64,000 bases of DNA from Bacteroides intestinalis (GCF_003464595.1 NZ_QRZF01000018.1:1-64000), one strand, 5' to 3'. Numbered from the stretch's first letter, positions 9,101 through 17,747 are shown. The notes: a model not told the origin generated them from the sequence alone. A program made the numbers and translations.

Positions 9101-9212
9101 TAACAAGGCATACAAGCTGTTTATCCCGGTTGAATATGGCTACAAGTGGAAGACTTTGATCAATGTTTATGAAGTAACTGTAGCTCCTAACTCAGGAACT
9201 CCTGGTAACTAA
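6060..9212 (+). CDS. Large S-layer-like surface lipoprotein, predicted ON copy
   Basis: A 1050-residue protein with the same lipoprotein signal as its partner (lipobox ending at Cys25, then KDYDDD) and a coiled-coil-prone region at about 30-165 rich in Ala, Lys and Glu. The rest is a long beta-rich extracellular region that, by eye, shares only general character with the protein at 1253-4504. The invertible promoter points at it. Codons look strongly selected (many GCT, ACT, AAC, AAG, GGT), as expected for a very abundant protein. Two terminators in tandem follow. By analogy with recalled B. thetaiotaomicron proteins it may form a surface layer. That role is inferred. Confidence 0.88.
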   Translation: MNKKFLSAILFGALMVGSTGTFTSCKDYDDDIKDLQGQLDKKASLDELNSKVSALEAAINGAKTDATAAKTKAEEALTKAQEALDKAGQGGSSAEIEALKAALEKAQSDLQKQIDKLASLDDVTAKVAALKKELEADFVTDEKLQALSTKVQTLTDEVVKLIGHRLTSLAVIPTTHINGIAAITFTTLQYTPQKYQVVADHESGVHVTTPVLDHTGNGSAVRYISTEKNKAYFHVSPSVGIRTQDIKLPSFDGLKSENIITRAGVEITNNKPIEVTGYSINEKGVLEVTFKKEKSFLNTQLKTSNPTGTKESFYMASLKAPIAEANYTEDEAKDLAAGKIDGVYVNSEYARIEELIKLPYLTNMRTDYSKTTTGNFADETQTDANGKFYVHYHDSICLYKSDANSLIDVYQPYDKALDLKTLVKVCVSDINNDHSKHEGLDNYADYGLAFRFRLANAAYIPQNDNTNKTDQQKFAQIDSPENGIMTSKVYNIPESATAVGREPIVCVSLIDTQNGNALIAQRYIKIKWTMEGKTLSVPFQPTLFNCTVENRVNTEMMNTMIYDKAKTGGMTKNEFHSIYTQFVDGTGAGTAIDIANPEEGVESHNILWTLSETDLGVFWPTQQEKTFTKTVTYKDPKGINADITVVMTRTIYMPALNVWGHMGTYWKGDKVYEVFNINPIVYGTKESNPAWNVVTGTNPTCNIYTDLLNGFLDDRYKKPTDGAAGVVYYTDKNVAGKKFYYPSFGPAQAGATMGANSNGIYYNDLGVRFVFDKARIANYKYTWKDGKEYTATLKNNDTELWINGQLAATIVNHAANLLNAAEQTYNIKLEEAVPAHPVTDFTNQPTEAAKALVGKLVPINLVADICGNGKNVATVKQYEANIIEPLQVKKGEIKNFIDAQNEGSTIDVTDAFTYYSWNDNNQVVAKTGKGDLAEKLYEFYQVREAGWPLVAGSSTLDVTKIKTNLKPEGGNLEPVEGYTQGSLPANVEIKYEQKLVDGKLKDVLTYYNYSGTPVNKAYKLFIPVEYGYKWKTLINVYEVTVAPNSGTPGN

Positions 9213-9238
9213 ATAAAGATTAGATACTAAATAAAAAG

Positions 9239-9267
9239 AGTATGTCCTTCGGGGCATACTTTTTTTA
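9239..9267 (+). terminator. Terminator of the right surface-protein gene
   Basis: Stem AGTATGTCC (9239-9247), TTCG tetraloop, GGGCATACT (9252-9260), then seven Ts. Confidence 0.9.
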
Positions 9268-9334
9268 AATAGAACAACTACTCTGTGAAGAATAGTCCTT
9301 TTTTTCACCATCGTGAAAAGTAAAATGTTGTTGT

Positions 9335-9373
9335 GTGAGGCTGTCCCCAGTGGGAGACAGCCTCACTCTTTTT
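9335..9373 (+). terminator. Second downstream terminator
   Basis: GTGAGGCTGTC (9335-9345) pairs with GACAGCCTCAC (9356-9366), followed by TCTTTTTAT. With the hairpin at 9239 it forms a tandem terminator after a probably very strongly transcribed gene. Confidence 0.8.
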
Positions 9374-9446
9374 ATAGCCATTCACCCCCAACTACTCAAA
9401 AAGAAAAAAGGGTATACGTTATAATAAACAAATACAGAACAAGAAA

Positions 9447-9482
9447 AAGGCGGTGAAAATGCTTAAGCATTTTCACCGCCTT
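9447..9482 (-). terminator. Terminator of pepD
   Basis: A perfect 36-base palindrome (18-bp arms, 9447-9464 and 9465-9482) is followed by a T run on the minus strand. It lies 18 bases beyond the pepD stop. Confidence 0.85.
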
Positions 9483-9500
9483 CCTTATAATAGAACCTAA

Positions 9501-10958
9501 TTACTTTTCCGGTGTCTGTTCCAACGTAGCTACCAAGAAATCATAGAACTTGGAAACTGTAGGAATCAATGCACGTTCATCCGGTGAGTGCGGAGAGCGC
9601 AATGTAGGTCCGAAGGAAATCATATCCAATCCCGGACAGTTAGCACCAATAATACCACATTCCAAACCTGCATGAATTACTTTCACTGCCGGTTCTACAC
9701 CGAATTGTTGCTTATAAGACAACTTCATGGCGTGCAGAATAGGAGAATCCACATTAGGCTGCCAACCCGAATAACCTCCGCTTAATTCCACCTTCATACC
9801 AGCCATAGCAAAACAAGCAGTCAGGCTGTCAGCCAGAAATTCTTTCATTGTATCGCAAGAGCTACGTGCCAGGATGCGAACTTCTGCTTTGCCACCACCA
9901 ATAATAACAATAGCCAGATTAGAAGAAGTTTCCACTGTATCAGGCACAGTAGGAATCATACGCATCACGCCATCCTGACAAGCCATCAATACATTAATCA
10001 TATTGTCTTGAATTTCCGCAGGAACAATAGCCGCAGGAAGATCAACAGATTCAATAGTCAAAGTGATACCGCTTTCAATCGGAGCGTATTCCGCATTGAT
10101 CTGTGCTTCATATTCCTTAATATAATCTTCCAGCCCTTCCGTATCTTCAGGATTAAACACCAATACAGCACATGCTTCACGAGGAATAGCATTACGCATA
10201 TTTCCACCCTCAAAACTTGCCAACTGAGAATCAAACTCAATCAAGACATCATGCACTACGCGAGCTAAGAGCTTATTAGCATTTCCACGACCCTGATTGA
10301 TCTCCAGACCGGAGTGACCACCACGCAGACCTTTCAAAGTAACCTTACGGGCTACAAGATCGGCAGCAGGTGCTTCTTCTTTATATCCCAATGTAGCAGT
10401 CAGATCGATACCACCGGCACAGCCAATATATAATTCGCCTTCATCTTCAGAATCAAGGTTCAACAGGATTTCACCTTTCAGTGTACCCGGCTTCAAGCCG
10501 AAAGCACCATACATGCCTGTTTCCTCGTCTTTCGTAATCAAGGCTTCCAGCGGACCATGTTTCAGACTGTTATCTTCGAGCACAGCCATAATAGCTGCAA
10601 CACCCAGACCATTGTCTGCCCCCAATGTAGTACCTTTAGCTTTCACCCAATCGCCATCGATATAGGTTTCAATAGGATCTTTTGTAAAATCGTGAACAGT
10701 ATCATTGTTCTTCTGGGGCACCATATCCATGTGTGCCTGAAGAATGACGCCTTTGCGGTTTTCCATACCTGGAGTAGCAGCTTTACGAATGATAACATTG
10801 CCTATTTCATCGACAAATGATTCCAGACCTAAGCCTTTTCCAAAGTCTACAAGGAACTCGGTTATCTTCTCCATGTGTCCGGACGGACGGGGAATTTGAG
10901 TCAGCGAATAAAAATGCTTCCACACATTCTGTGGAGCTAATTGCAAGATTGTACTCAT
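9501..10958 (-). CDS. pepD: Aminoacyl-histidine dipeptidase (peptidase D, M20 family)
   Basis: A 485-residue cytosolic metallopeptidase that hydrolyses Xaa-His and related dipeptides. Metal and catalytic motifs are all present: QAHMDMVPQK (about 80), GTTLGADNGLGVAA (about 115), TKDEETGMYGAFGL (about 145, general-base Glu), LNLDSEDEGE, and LECGIIGA plus SFGPTLRSPHSPDE near the end. Length and motif order match PepD of enteric bacteria and Bacteroides. It is monocistronic, with its own promoter (10982-11013) and terminator (9447-9482). Confidence 0.95.
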   Translation of the reverse strand: MSTILQLAPQNVWKHFYSLTQIPRPSGHMEKITEFLVDFGKGLGLESFVDEIGNVIIRKAATPGMENRKGVILQAHMDMVPQKNNDTVHDFTKDPIETYIDGDWVKAKGTTLGADNGLGVAAIMAVLEDNSLKHGPLEALITKDEETGMYGAFGLKPGTLKGEILLNLDSEDEGELYIGCAGGIDLTATLGYKEEAPAADLVARKVTLKGLRGGHSGLEINQGRGNANKLLARVVHDVLIEFDSQLASFEGGNMRNAIPREACAVLVFNPEDTEGLEDYIKEYEAQINAEYAPIESGITLTIESVDLPAAIVPAEIQDNMINVLMACQDGVMRMIPTVPDTVETSSNLAIVIIGGGKAEVRILARSSCDTMKEFLADSLTACFAMAGMKVELSGGYSGWQPNVDSPILHAMKLSYKQQFGVEPAVKVIHAGLECGIIGANCPGLDMISFGPTLRSPHSPDERALIPTVSKFYDFLVATLEQTPEK

Positions 10959-10981
10959 AACATTTTAAAAGTTAGTTTTCG

Positions 10982-11013
10982 CAAATATACATTTTTATTC
11001 CCAAACTATGCAA
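10982..11013 (-). promoter_or_regulatory. Promoter of pepD
   Basis: Minus-strand TATATTTG (10989-10982) with TTG about 21 bases upstream (11013-11011). Confidence 0.6.
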
Positions 11014-11089
11014 GAACCTAAACTTTTTCCTGTGAAAAACTAACATTACAATAAGCGCAAAGAAACACCCGAACCCTACATTAGCGAAT

Positions 11090-12073
11090 CTATTTTGACC
11101 GATTTACCAACGACAGATGCAACCATCCATAAATACCCAGTACAATGACCAGCAATGTCTGTATACCATGCACTATCAACGCAAAAACTCCTGCATCGGT
11201 AGCATTGACACCATATAACATCATCATGGTAATAACAGCAAAGTGCCAGGGGCCTGCACCATTGGGAGTAGGAACAATAACTGCGAAAGTGCCGCCCACA
11301 AACATCACCAAGCCTGCCAGAAAGCTCAGATGCTCAGTAAAAGAGAAGCAATAGAAAGTGATATAGAAGTGATAGAAATAGCATATCCATATAAGTAAGG
11401 TATAGAGAATGAAAAGTGGTATATTCTTTACACTCTTCAATGACATCACCCCTTCCCATACATTCAACACCACGCCTTTTACTTTCTCAAAGAAAGAAAG
11501 CATGCGCAGAAGAAAATAGAGTAATACCAATACACCAATGATACTAAAAAGAACAACATAAAACCAGGGAGACGTCACCAGATGCACCAGCGAAGGAACT
11601 TTGGTACCCGTTTCTTCAAAAAAACGAAGGAAAACAGGCATCTGTATCAGAAAAATAATCCCGGTAATCAAAAGGATGGTCAATGTATCTATCAGACGTT
11701 CCGTTACCACTGTTCCAAGCGATTTGGCAAAAGAAACATCATCATATTTGGCAAGTACTCCGCAACGGGAAACCTCTCCTACCCGAGGAAGAATAAGATT
11801 AGCTGCATAAGAAACAAAGATAGCATCTACACAATCACCCGACTTGGGATAAGCACCAAGCGGGGCAAGTGTTTGCTTCCACCGCCAGCCACGAAACACA
11901 TGACTCATCACACCAAAAAATAAAGAAAACAGCATCCATCCCCAGTTCGTTCCATGCAGAAGTACTTCTTTGGCGCGTGCAAAATCAAAATCTCGATACA
12001 CCCAATACAAGATAAAACCGCCCAAAGCGACCGGCAAAAGGATCTTCAATGTCTTTTTTAATAGTTTATTCAT
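11090..12073 (-). CDS. Flippase-like integral membrane protein (LPG synthase TM region / UPF0104 family)
   Basis: A 327-residue polytopic membrane protein with about eight hydrophobic segments. Family marks are the central AANLILPRVGEVSRCGVL motif and the late GTFAVIVPTPNGAGPWHFAV motif, both typical of the lysylphosphatidylglycerol-synthase transmembrane domain. The aminoacyl-transfer domain of MprF is absent, so it should not make lysyl-PG; relatives are thought to move lipids or lipid-linked molecules across the inner membrane. It stands alone, with its own promoter (12120-12150). The substrate cannot be told from context. Confidence 0.8.
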   Translation of the reverse strand: MNKLLKKTLKILLPVALGGFILYWVYRDFDFARAKEVLLHGTNWGWMLFSLFFGVMSHVFRGWRWKQTLAPLGAYPKSGDCVDAIFVSYAANLILPRVGEVSRCGVLAKYDDVSFAKSLGTVVTERLIDTLTILLITGIIFLIQMPVFLRFFEETGTKVPSLVHLVTSPWFYVVLFSIIGVLVLLYFLLRMLSFFEKVKGVVLNVWEGVMSLKSVKNIPLFILYTLLIWICYFYHFYITFYCFSFTEHLSFLAGLVMFVGGTFAVIVPTPNGAGPWHFAVITMMMLYGVNATDAGVFALIVHGIQTLLVIVLGIYGWLHLSLVNRSK

Positions 12074-12119
12074 GCAGAATTCGTTATTCTTCGTCGAAAA
12101 GGATTACCTTTGCGAGCTG

Positions 12120-12150
12120 CAAAGATAGTGCAAATAGGAAGCAGAACAAA
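12120..12150 (-). promoter_or_regulatory. Promoter of the flippase-like gene
   Basis: Minus-strand TTTG (12150-12147), 19 bases, TATCTTTG (12127-12120). Predicted start about 40 bases before the ATG at 12073. Confidence 0.7.
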
Positions 12151-12185
12151 AGAAGCTTGCTTATTTTTGACGCTAAAGTACGGCC

Positions 12186-12193
12186 TATATTTG
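12186..12193 (+). promoter_or_regulatory. Putative -7 box for rsmA
   Basis: TATATTTG fits the -7 consensus and lies 41 bases before the rsmA ATG. The -33 element is not at ideal spacing (TTTG at 12166-12169), so this is less certain. Confidence 0.5.
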
Positions 12194-12233
12194 CAAAGCA
12201 AAGAGAGTGCAACAGTAATGATTTAGTGGATAA

Positions 12234-13049
12234 ATGAGACTAGTAAAGCCTAAAAAGTTTCTCGGCCAACATTTCCTGAAGGATCTGAAAGTGGCGCAGG
12301 ACATAGCCGATACCGTAGACGTATGTCCCGGGCTTCCTGTATTGGAAGTGGGTCCGGGCATGGGGGTATTAACCCAGTTCCTGGTAAAAAAAGAACGTCC
12401 GGTGAAAGTAGTAGAACTGGATTATGAATCTGTTGCCTATCTACGTGAAGAATACCCGTCCCTGGAAGATAACATCATCGAAGATGACTTCCTGAAGATG
12501 AATCTGCAACGCTTGTTCGACGGGCAGCCTTTTGTACTGACAGGAAACTACCCTTATAATATTTCGAGCCAGATTTTCTTCAAGATGCTGGACAATAAGG
12601 AACTGATACCTTGTTGCACCGGTATGATACAGAAAGAAGTAGCCGAACGTATTGCTGCCGGCCCCGGAAGCAAAACATACGGCATTCTGAGCATATTAAT
12701 ACAGGCATGGTATCGTGTGGAATATCTTTTCACCGTACATGAGCATGTATTCAACCCACCGCCTAAGGTGAAAAGCGCTGTCATCCGCATGACACGAAAC
12801 GAGACTCAAGACCTTGGCTGCGATGAAAAACTATTCAAGCAAGTGGTGAAGACCACTTTCAATCAACGCCGCAAAACCCTGAGAAATTCGATAAAACCCA
12901 TACTTGGCAAAGACTGCCCACTGACGGAAGATGTTTTATTCAATAAACGACCGGAGCAACTATCGGTACAACAATTCATAGATCTGACCAACCGGGTTGA
13001 ACAGGCTTTGAAAGAGATTAGAGAAAAAAGTAATGAAACCAATGAATGA
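12234..13049 (+). CDS. rsmA: 16S rRNA (A1518/A1519-N6,N6) dimethyltransferase
   Basis: A 271-residue RsmA/KsgA enzyme that dimethylates two adjacent adenosines in helix 45 of 16S rRNA during 30S maturation. The opening KKFLGQHFLKD, SAM motif I VLEVGPGMGVLT (about 40-52), the acidic VVELD, and the catalytic motif TGNYPYNISSQI (about 103-114) are all present. The C-terminal helical domain contains FNQRRKTLRNS. Length is normal. The next gene, mgtE, follows on the same strand after 65 bases and may be co-transcribed. Confidence 0.96.
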   Translation: MRLVKPKKFLGQHFLKDLKVAQDIADTVDVCPGLPVLEVGPGMGVLTQFLVKKERPVKVVELDYESVAYLREEYPSLEDNIIEDDFLKMNLQRLFDGQPFVLTGNYPYNISSQIFFKMLDNKELIPCCTGMIQKEVAERIAAGPGSKTYGILSILIQAWYRVEYLFTVHEHVFNPPPKVKSAVIRMTRNETQDLGCDEKLFKQVVKTTFNQRRKTLRNSIKPILGKDCPLTEDVLFNKRPEQLSVQQFIDLTNRVEQALKEIREKSNETNE

Positions 13050-13114
13050 TATTTAGCAGGCAGAGTTCCAGCACTACGCTGATAAATAATCATTAAAGCA
13101 AGAGGAGGAAGATT

Positions 13115-14461
13115 ATGGAAATGGACGAAGAATACATTGACAACGTCAAAAACCTCATAGAGCAAAAAGACGCTGAAAACGTCAAAGCGCTCCTGATAGA
13201 CTTACATCCTGCGGACATTGCAGAACTGTGCAATGATCTGAGCCCGGAGGAAGCACGGTTCGTATACCGTTTGCTGGATAATGAAACCGCAGCAGACGTA
13301 TTGATGGAAATGGATGAGGATGTCCGTAAGGAATTCCTTGAAATACTTCCTTCTGAAACCATTGCCAAGCGCTTCGTGGACTACATGGACACGGACGACG
13401 CCGTAGACCTGATGCGTGAGCTGGATGAAGAGAAACAGGAAGAAATTCTCTCGCACATTGAAGACATTGAACAGGCAGGAGACATCGTAGACTTGTTGAA
13501 GTACGATGAAGACACCGCCGGTGGTTTGATGGGTACGGAAATGGTAGTCGTGAATGAGAACTGGAGTATGCCGGAATGTCTGAAAGAGATGCGCCAGCAA
13601 GCTGAACAGTTGGATGAAATTTACTACGTCTACGTCATTGACGATGAAAACCGCCTGCAAGGGGTGTTCCCGCTGAAAAAGATGATTACCTCCCCTTCCG
13701 TATCAAAGGTGAAGCACGTGATGCGGAAAGACCCGATTTCTGTGCATGTCGACACATCCGTGGATGATGTGGTACAGATTATCGAAAAGTACGACTTAGT
13801 AGCTGTTCCCGTTATAGATAGTATCGGACGGTTAGTAGGACAAATCACCGTAGACGACGTCATGGACGAAGTGCGTGAACAATCGGAACGTGATTACCAG
13901 TTAGCATCCGGTTTGTCCCAGGATGTAGAAACGGACGATAACGTAATGCGTCAGACGAGTGCCCGCCTGCCATGGCTTATTATTGGTATGCTCGGTGGTA
14001 TTGGTAACTCCATGATTTTAGGCAACTTCGATTCAACCTTTGCTGCCCATCCCGAAATGGCACTCTACATCCCACTGATCGGTGGTACGGGTGGGAACGT
14101 GGGAACCCAGTCTTCGGCTATCATCGTACAAGGCCTTGCCAACAACTCACTGGATGCCAAAGATATTTTCAAACAAGTCACAAAAGAGTCTGTAGTAGCC
14201 CTTATCAATGCTACTATTATTTCTCTATTAGTGTATATATATAATTTCGCCCGGTTCGGTGCAACCGCTACCGTCACCTATTCCGTTTCCATCAGTTTGT
14301 TTGCCGTAGTTATGTTTGCATCTATCTTCGGCACGCTGGTTCCTATGACTCTGGAAAAGTTGAAGGTAGACCCAGCCATCGCTACCGGTCCGTTTATTGC
14401 GATTACCAATGACATCATAGGCATGATGTTATATATGGGAATTACCGTACTTCTCTCCTAA
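13115..14461 (+). CDS. mgtE: Magnesium transporter MgtE
   Basis: A 448-residue MgtE channel/transporter. The acidic N-terminal superhelical domain (about 1-130) has the repeats LHPADIAELCNDLSPEEARF and DTAGGLMGTEMV. Two CBS domains follow (about 135-260), which sense cytosolic Mg2+. The C-terminal pore domain (about 285-448) has five hydrophobic helices and the motif PLIGGTGGNVGTQSSAI, near the ion path. Everything expected for an active gated Mg2+ channel is present. It lies 65 bases after rsmA on the same strand. Confidence 0.95.
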   Translation: MEMDEEYIDNVKNLIEQKDAENVKALLIDLHPADIAELCNDLSPEEARFVYRLLDNETAADVLMEMDEDVRKEFLEILPSETIAKRFVDYMDTDDAVDLMRELDEEKQEEILSHIEDIEQAGDIVDLLKYDEDTAGGLMGTEMVVVNENWSMPECLKEMRQQAEQLDEIYYVYVIDDENRLQGVFPLKKMITSPSVSKVKHVMRKDPISVHVDTSVDDVVQIIEKYDLVAVPVIDSIGRLVGQITVDDVMDEVREQSERDYQLASGLSQDVETDDNVMRQTSARLPWLIIGMLGGIGNSMILGNFDSTFAAHPEMALYIPLIGGTGGNVGTQSSAIIVQGLANNSLDAKDIFKQVTKESVVALINATIISLLVYIYNFARFGATATVTYSVSISLFAVVMFASIFGTLVPMTLEKLKVDPAIATGPFIAITNDIIGMMLYMGITVLLS

Positions 14462-14577
14462 AACAAGAAAAAAGAAAAAAAACTCAGGAAAAAAGTATGA
14501 AGTAATTGTTTTATTTCATTAATTTGTGACCTAATGTAACCCGAACGGGTAAAACCGTTTCTTAAAACGTATGTACA

Positions 14578-16434
14578 ATGATGGACACTCATGACACTAA
14601 TCTCCCCGAAAAGGCGGTAGAATTAGAAGAAGAAAAGAAAGCAGCCGAGGTTTCAGAGCCGGCTCTGACCGAAACTCCGGCTGAAGAAGCAACGCAGGAA
14701 GAAAAGCCGGTAGAAGCTATACAGAAGCTAAACAAGGAGGAAATCCTGGCTAAGCTTAAAGAGGTTTCCGCAGATGTGGAAAATGCCGGCAAACAGGAAA
14801 TAGATGGTCTGAAACAGGCTTTCTATAAGCTGCATAATGCCGAACTGGAAGCAGCGAAGAAACTATTCATCGAAAACGGGGGAACAGCAGAGAATTTCAT
14901 TCCGACAGCAGATGCTGTTGAAGAGGAATTCAAGAACATCATGTCCGTCATTAAAGAGAAGAGAGGTGCATTGTCAGCCGAACAGGAAAAACAGAAAGAG
15001 CTGAACCTGCAAATCAAACTTTCCATAATCGAGGAACTGAAAGAACTGGTAGAATCACCCGATGATGCCAACAAATCCTATACGGAATTCAAGAAGTTGC
15101 AACAACAGTGGAATGAAGTAAAACTGATTCCGCAAGCTAAAGTCAACGAACTATGGAAGAGCTACCAGCTCTATGTAGAGAAGTTCTATGACCTGCTGAA
15201 GCTGAACAATGAATTCCGCGAATATGATTTCAAGAAGAACCTGGAAATAAAAACGCACTTATGCGAAGCTGCCGAAAAACTGGCAGAAGAACCGGATGTA
15301 GTATCAGCATTCCATCAGTTACAGAAACTGCATCAGGAATTCCGTGATACGGGGCCTGTTGCCAAAGAACTGCGTGACGAGGTATGGAACCGCTTCAAAG
15401 CAGCTTCCACAGCCGTAAATCGTCGCCACCAGCAACACTTCGAAGCATTGAAAGAGGTGGAGCAACATAACCTCGATCAGAAAACGGTAATTTGTGAAAT
15501 CATTGAAGCGATAGACTATAGTGAGCTGACCAACTTTGCAGCCTGGGATAATAAGACACAGGAAATCATTGCTTTGCAGAACAAATGGAAAACCATCGGT
15601 TTTGCACCGCAAAAGATGAATATAAAGATATTCGAACGTTTCCGTAAAGCATGTGACGAGTTCTTCCGCAAAAAAGGAGATTTCTTTAAATCCCTGAAAG
15701 AAGGTATGAACGTGAATCTGGATAAGAAACGTGCCCTTTGCGAAAAAGCCGAAGCTCTGAAAGACAGCACCGACTGGAAAGCAACTGCTGACGAGCTAAC
15801 CAAACTGCAGAAAGAATGGAAAACGATCGGTCCGGTAGCAAAGAAATATTCCGATGCAATATGGAAGCGCTTCATTTCGGCTTGCGACTACTTCTTTGAG
15901 CAAAAAAACAAGGCAACTTCTTCTCAACGTTCCGTTGAAGTAGATAACCTGAACAAGAAGAAAGAAATCATCGAAAAGCTAGGTGCTATTGATGAGAATA
16001 TGGATACGAATGAAGCCACACAGTTGGTACGCGAATTAATGAAGGAATGGAACAGCATCGGTCATGTGCCTTTCAAGGAAAAAGACCGCTTATACAAGCA
16101 ATACCACGGACAAGTGGATAAGTTGTTCGACCATTTCAATATCAGCGCTGCCAATAAGAAACTGAGTAACTTCAAGTCTAATATCAGTAATATCCAGGAA
16201 GGTAGTCCGCAGTCGCTCTACCGTGAACGTGAGAAACTGGTACGTGCAGCAGATGCCATGAAGAACGAATTGCAGACATACGAGAATAATCTCGGTTTCC
16301 TGACGACTTCTTCCAAAAAAGGCAACAGCCTGCTGACGGAATTGAATCGCAAAGTAGAAAAATTGAAAGCAGATATTGAGTTGGTAAAACAGAAAATTAA
16401 AGTTATCGACGATTCTATTCGTAGCGCCGAATAA
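14578..16434 (+). CDS. DUF349-repeat protein
   Basis: A 618-residue, highly charged, largely helical cytoplasmic protein. After an acidic, low-complexity N-terminus (residues 1-60, rich in Glu, Ala and Pro) come several DUF349 units of about 75 residues. Each has a signature such as LQQQWNEVKLIP, LHQEFRDTGPVAKELRDEVW, LQNKWKTIGFAPQK, LQKEWKTIGPVAKKYSDAIW or LMKEWNSIGHVPFKEKDRLY. The C-terminal 80 residues look coiled-coil. The molecular role of DUF349 in Bacteroidetes is not established. Two adjacent ATGs (14578 and 14581) could start it. A terminator follows at 16451. Confidence 0.85.
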   Translation: MMDTHDTNLPEKAVELEEEKKAAEVSEPALTETPAEEATQEEKPVEAIQKLNKEEILAKLKEVSADVENAGKQEIDGLKQAFYKLHNAELEAAKKLFIENGGTAENFIPTADAVEEEFKNIMSVIKEKRGALSAEQEKQKELNLQIKLSIIEELKELVESPDDANKSYTEFKKLQQQWNEVKLIPQAKVNELWKSYQLYVEKFYDLLKLNNEFREYDFKKNLEIKTHLCEAAEKLAEEPDVVSAFHQLQKLHQEFRDTGPVAKELRDEVWNRFKAASTAVNRRHQQHFEALKEVEQHNLDQKTVICEIIEAIDYSELTNFAAWDNKTQEIIALQNKWKTIGFAPQKMNIKIFERFRKACDEFFRKKGDFFKSLKEGMNVNLDKKRALCEKAEALKDSTDWKATADELTKLQKEWKTIGPVAKKYSDAIWKRFISACDYFFEQKNKATSSQRSVEVDNLNKKKEIIEKLGAIDENMDTNEATQLVRELMKEWNSIGHVPFKEKDRLYKQYHGQVDKLFDHFNISAANKKLSNFKSNISNIQEGSPQSLYREREKLVRAADAMKNELQTYENNLGFLTTSSKKGNSLLTELNRKVEKLKADIELVKQKIKVIDDSIRSAE

Positions 16435-16450
16435 TTGAGACCCACATACA

Positions 16451-16492
16451 AATAGAGGCTGTGTTAGCAATTAACGCAGCCTCTATTGTTTT
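16451..16492 (+). terminator. Terminator of the DUF349 gene
   Basis: AATAGAGGCTG (16451-16461) pairs with CAGCCTCTATT (16477-16487), followed by a T-rich run. It separates two convergent genes. Confidence 0.8.
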
Positions 16493-16510
16493 ATCTATAT
16501 CCAGGTTCTA

Positions 16511-17689
16511 TTAATGATGGAACAAACGGATACCAGTGAACGCCATAGCAATCCCATATTTATCACAGGTTTCAATTACATGGTCATCACGCACCGAACC
16601 ACCTGCCTGGGCAATATACTCCACACCGGTTTTATGAGCACGCTCAATATTATCGCCAAATGGGAAAAAAGCATCTGAACCAAGGGATACTCCTCTCAGT
16701 GTATCCAGCCATTCACGTTTTTCTTCGCGGGTCAGCACTTCCGGCTTCTCTGTAAAGAACTGTTGCCAAACGCCATCAGCCAACACATCTTCATGGTCGT
16801 CACTGATATAAATATCAATCGTATTATCACGGTCGGCACGACGGATTTTCTCTACCCAAGGTAAGTTCAATACTTTCGGGTGTTGACGAAGATACCAAAT
16901 ATCGGCTTTATTTCCAGCCAGGCGGGTACAGTGGATACGGCTTTGCTGCCCTGCCCCGATACCGATTGCCTGCCCATCCTTCACATAACATACAGAGTTA
17001 GACTGCGTATACTTTAAAGTGATGAGAGCGATCATCAAATCACGCTTTGCAGCATCCGGAAAGCTCTTGTTTTGAGTAGGAATATTAGCAAACAGTTCAT
17101 CGCCATTCAGTTTTATTTCATTACGGCCCTGTTCAAAAGTGATTCCAAACACATCTTTGCGCTCAATCGGAGCCGGTCTATAATTCGGATCGATCTTAAT
17201 AACGTTATAAGTACCTTTACGCTTATTTTTCAGGATTTCGAGCGCCTCATCCGTATATCCCGGAGCAATAACACCGTCTGATACTTCCCGATTAATAAAA
17301 CGGGCGGTTGCTGCATCACAAACATCACTTAAAGCGATGAAATCGCCATAAGACGACATACGGTCAGCACCACGGGCACGTACATATGCATTAGCCAACG
17401 GAGAAAGCGGCAGATCATCTGCGAAATAGATCTTTTTCATGATCTCATCCAATTCCAAGCCAATAGCTGCACCTGCAGGACTCACATGTTTAAATGAAGT
17501 TGCCGCCGGCATGCCGGTAGCTTCTTTCAGTTCTTTCACCAACTGCCATCCATTTAAGGCATCCATAAAATTAATATATCCCGGACGTCCATTCAGGACT
17601 TCAATAGGCAGTTCACCCTCCTGCATAAAAATGCGGGCCGGCTTCTGATTAGGGTTACAGCCGTACTTGAGTTCTAACTCTTTTGCCAT
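16511..17689 (-). CDS. Stand-alone AICAR transformylase, eukaryotic-ATIC-like
   Basis: A 392-residue protein consisting only of the AICAR formyltransferase half of PurH, which formylates AICAR with 10-formyl-tetrahydrofolate. The IMP cyclohydrolase (MGS-like) domain is missing and there is no room for it. Catalytic Lys-His lie in SFKHVSPAGAAIG (about 66-78). Other conserved blocks are ARGADRMSSYGDFIALSDVC, REVSDGVIAPGY, KYTQSNSVCYVKDGQAIGIG and GAGQQSRIHCTRLAG. From memory these blocks, and the C-terminal RLFHH, are closer to animal ATIC than to the KHxNPCG form of ordinary bacterial PurH. IMP cyclohydrolase activity must come from another locus. It is divergent from a truncated GMP synthetase, with a repeat array between them. 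Confidence 0.9.
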   Translation of the reverse strand: MAKELELKYGCNPNQKPARIFMQEGELPIEVLNGRPGYINFMDALNGWQLVKELKEATGMPAATSFKHVSPAGAAIGLELDEIMKKIYFADDLPLSPLANAYVRARGADRMSSYGDFIALSDVCDAATARFINREVSDGVIAPGYTDEALEILKNKRKGTYNVIKIDPNYRPAPIERKDVFGITFEQGRNEIKLNGDELFANIPTQNKSFPDAAKRDLMIALITLKYTQSNSVCYVKDGQAIGIGAGQQSRIHCTRLAGNKADIWYLRQHPKVLNLPWVEKIRRADRDNTIDIYISDDHEDVLADGVWQQFFTEKPEVLTREEKREWLDTLRGVSLGSDAFFPFGDNIERAHKTGVEYIAQAGGSVRDDHVIETCDKYGIAMAFTGIRLFHH

Positions 17690-17717
17690 AGTTTTAATTA
17701 TTTGAATAGAATTGCCG

Positions 17718-17747
17718 CAAAATTACTAAATATAAAGCAAAATCAAT
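17718..17747 (-). promoter_or_regulatory. Promoter of the AICAR transformylase gene
   Basis: Minus-strand TAATTTTG (17725-17718) with TTG (17747-17745) 19 bases upstream. Confidence 0.6.
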
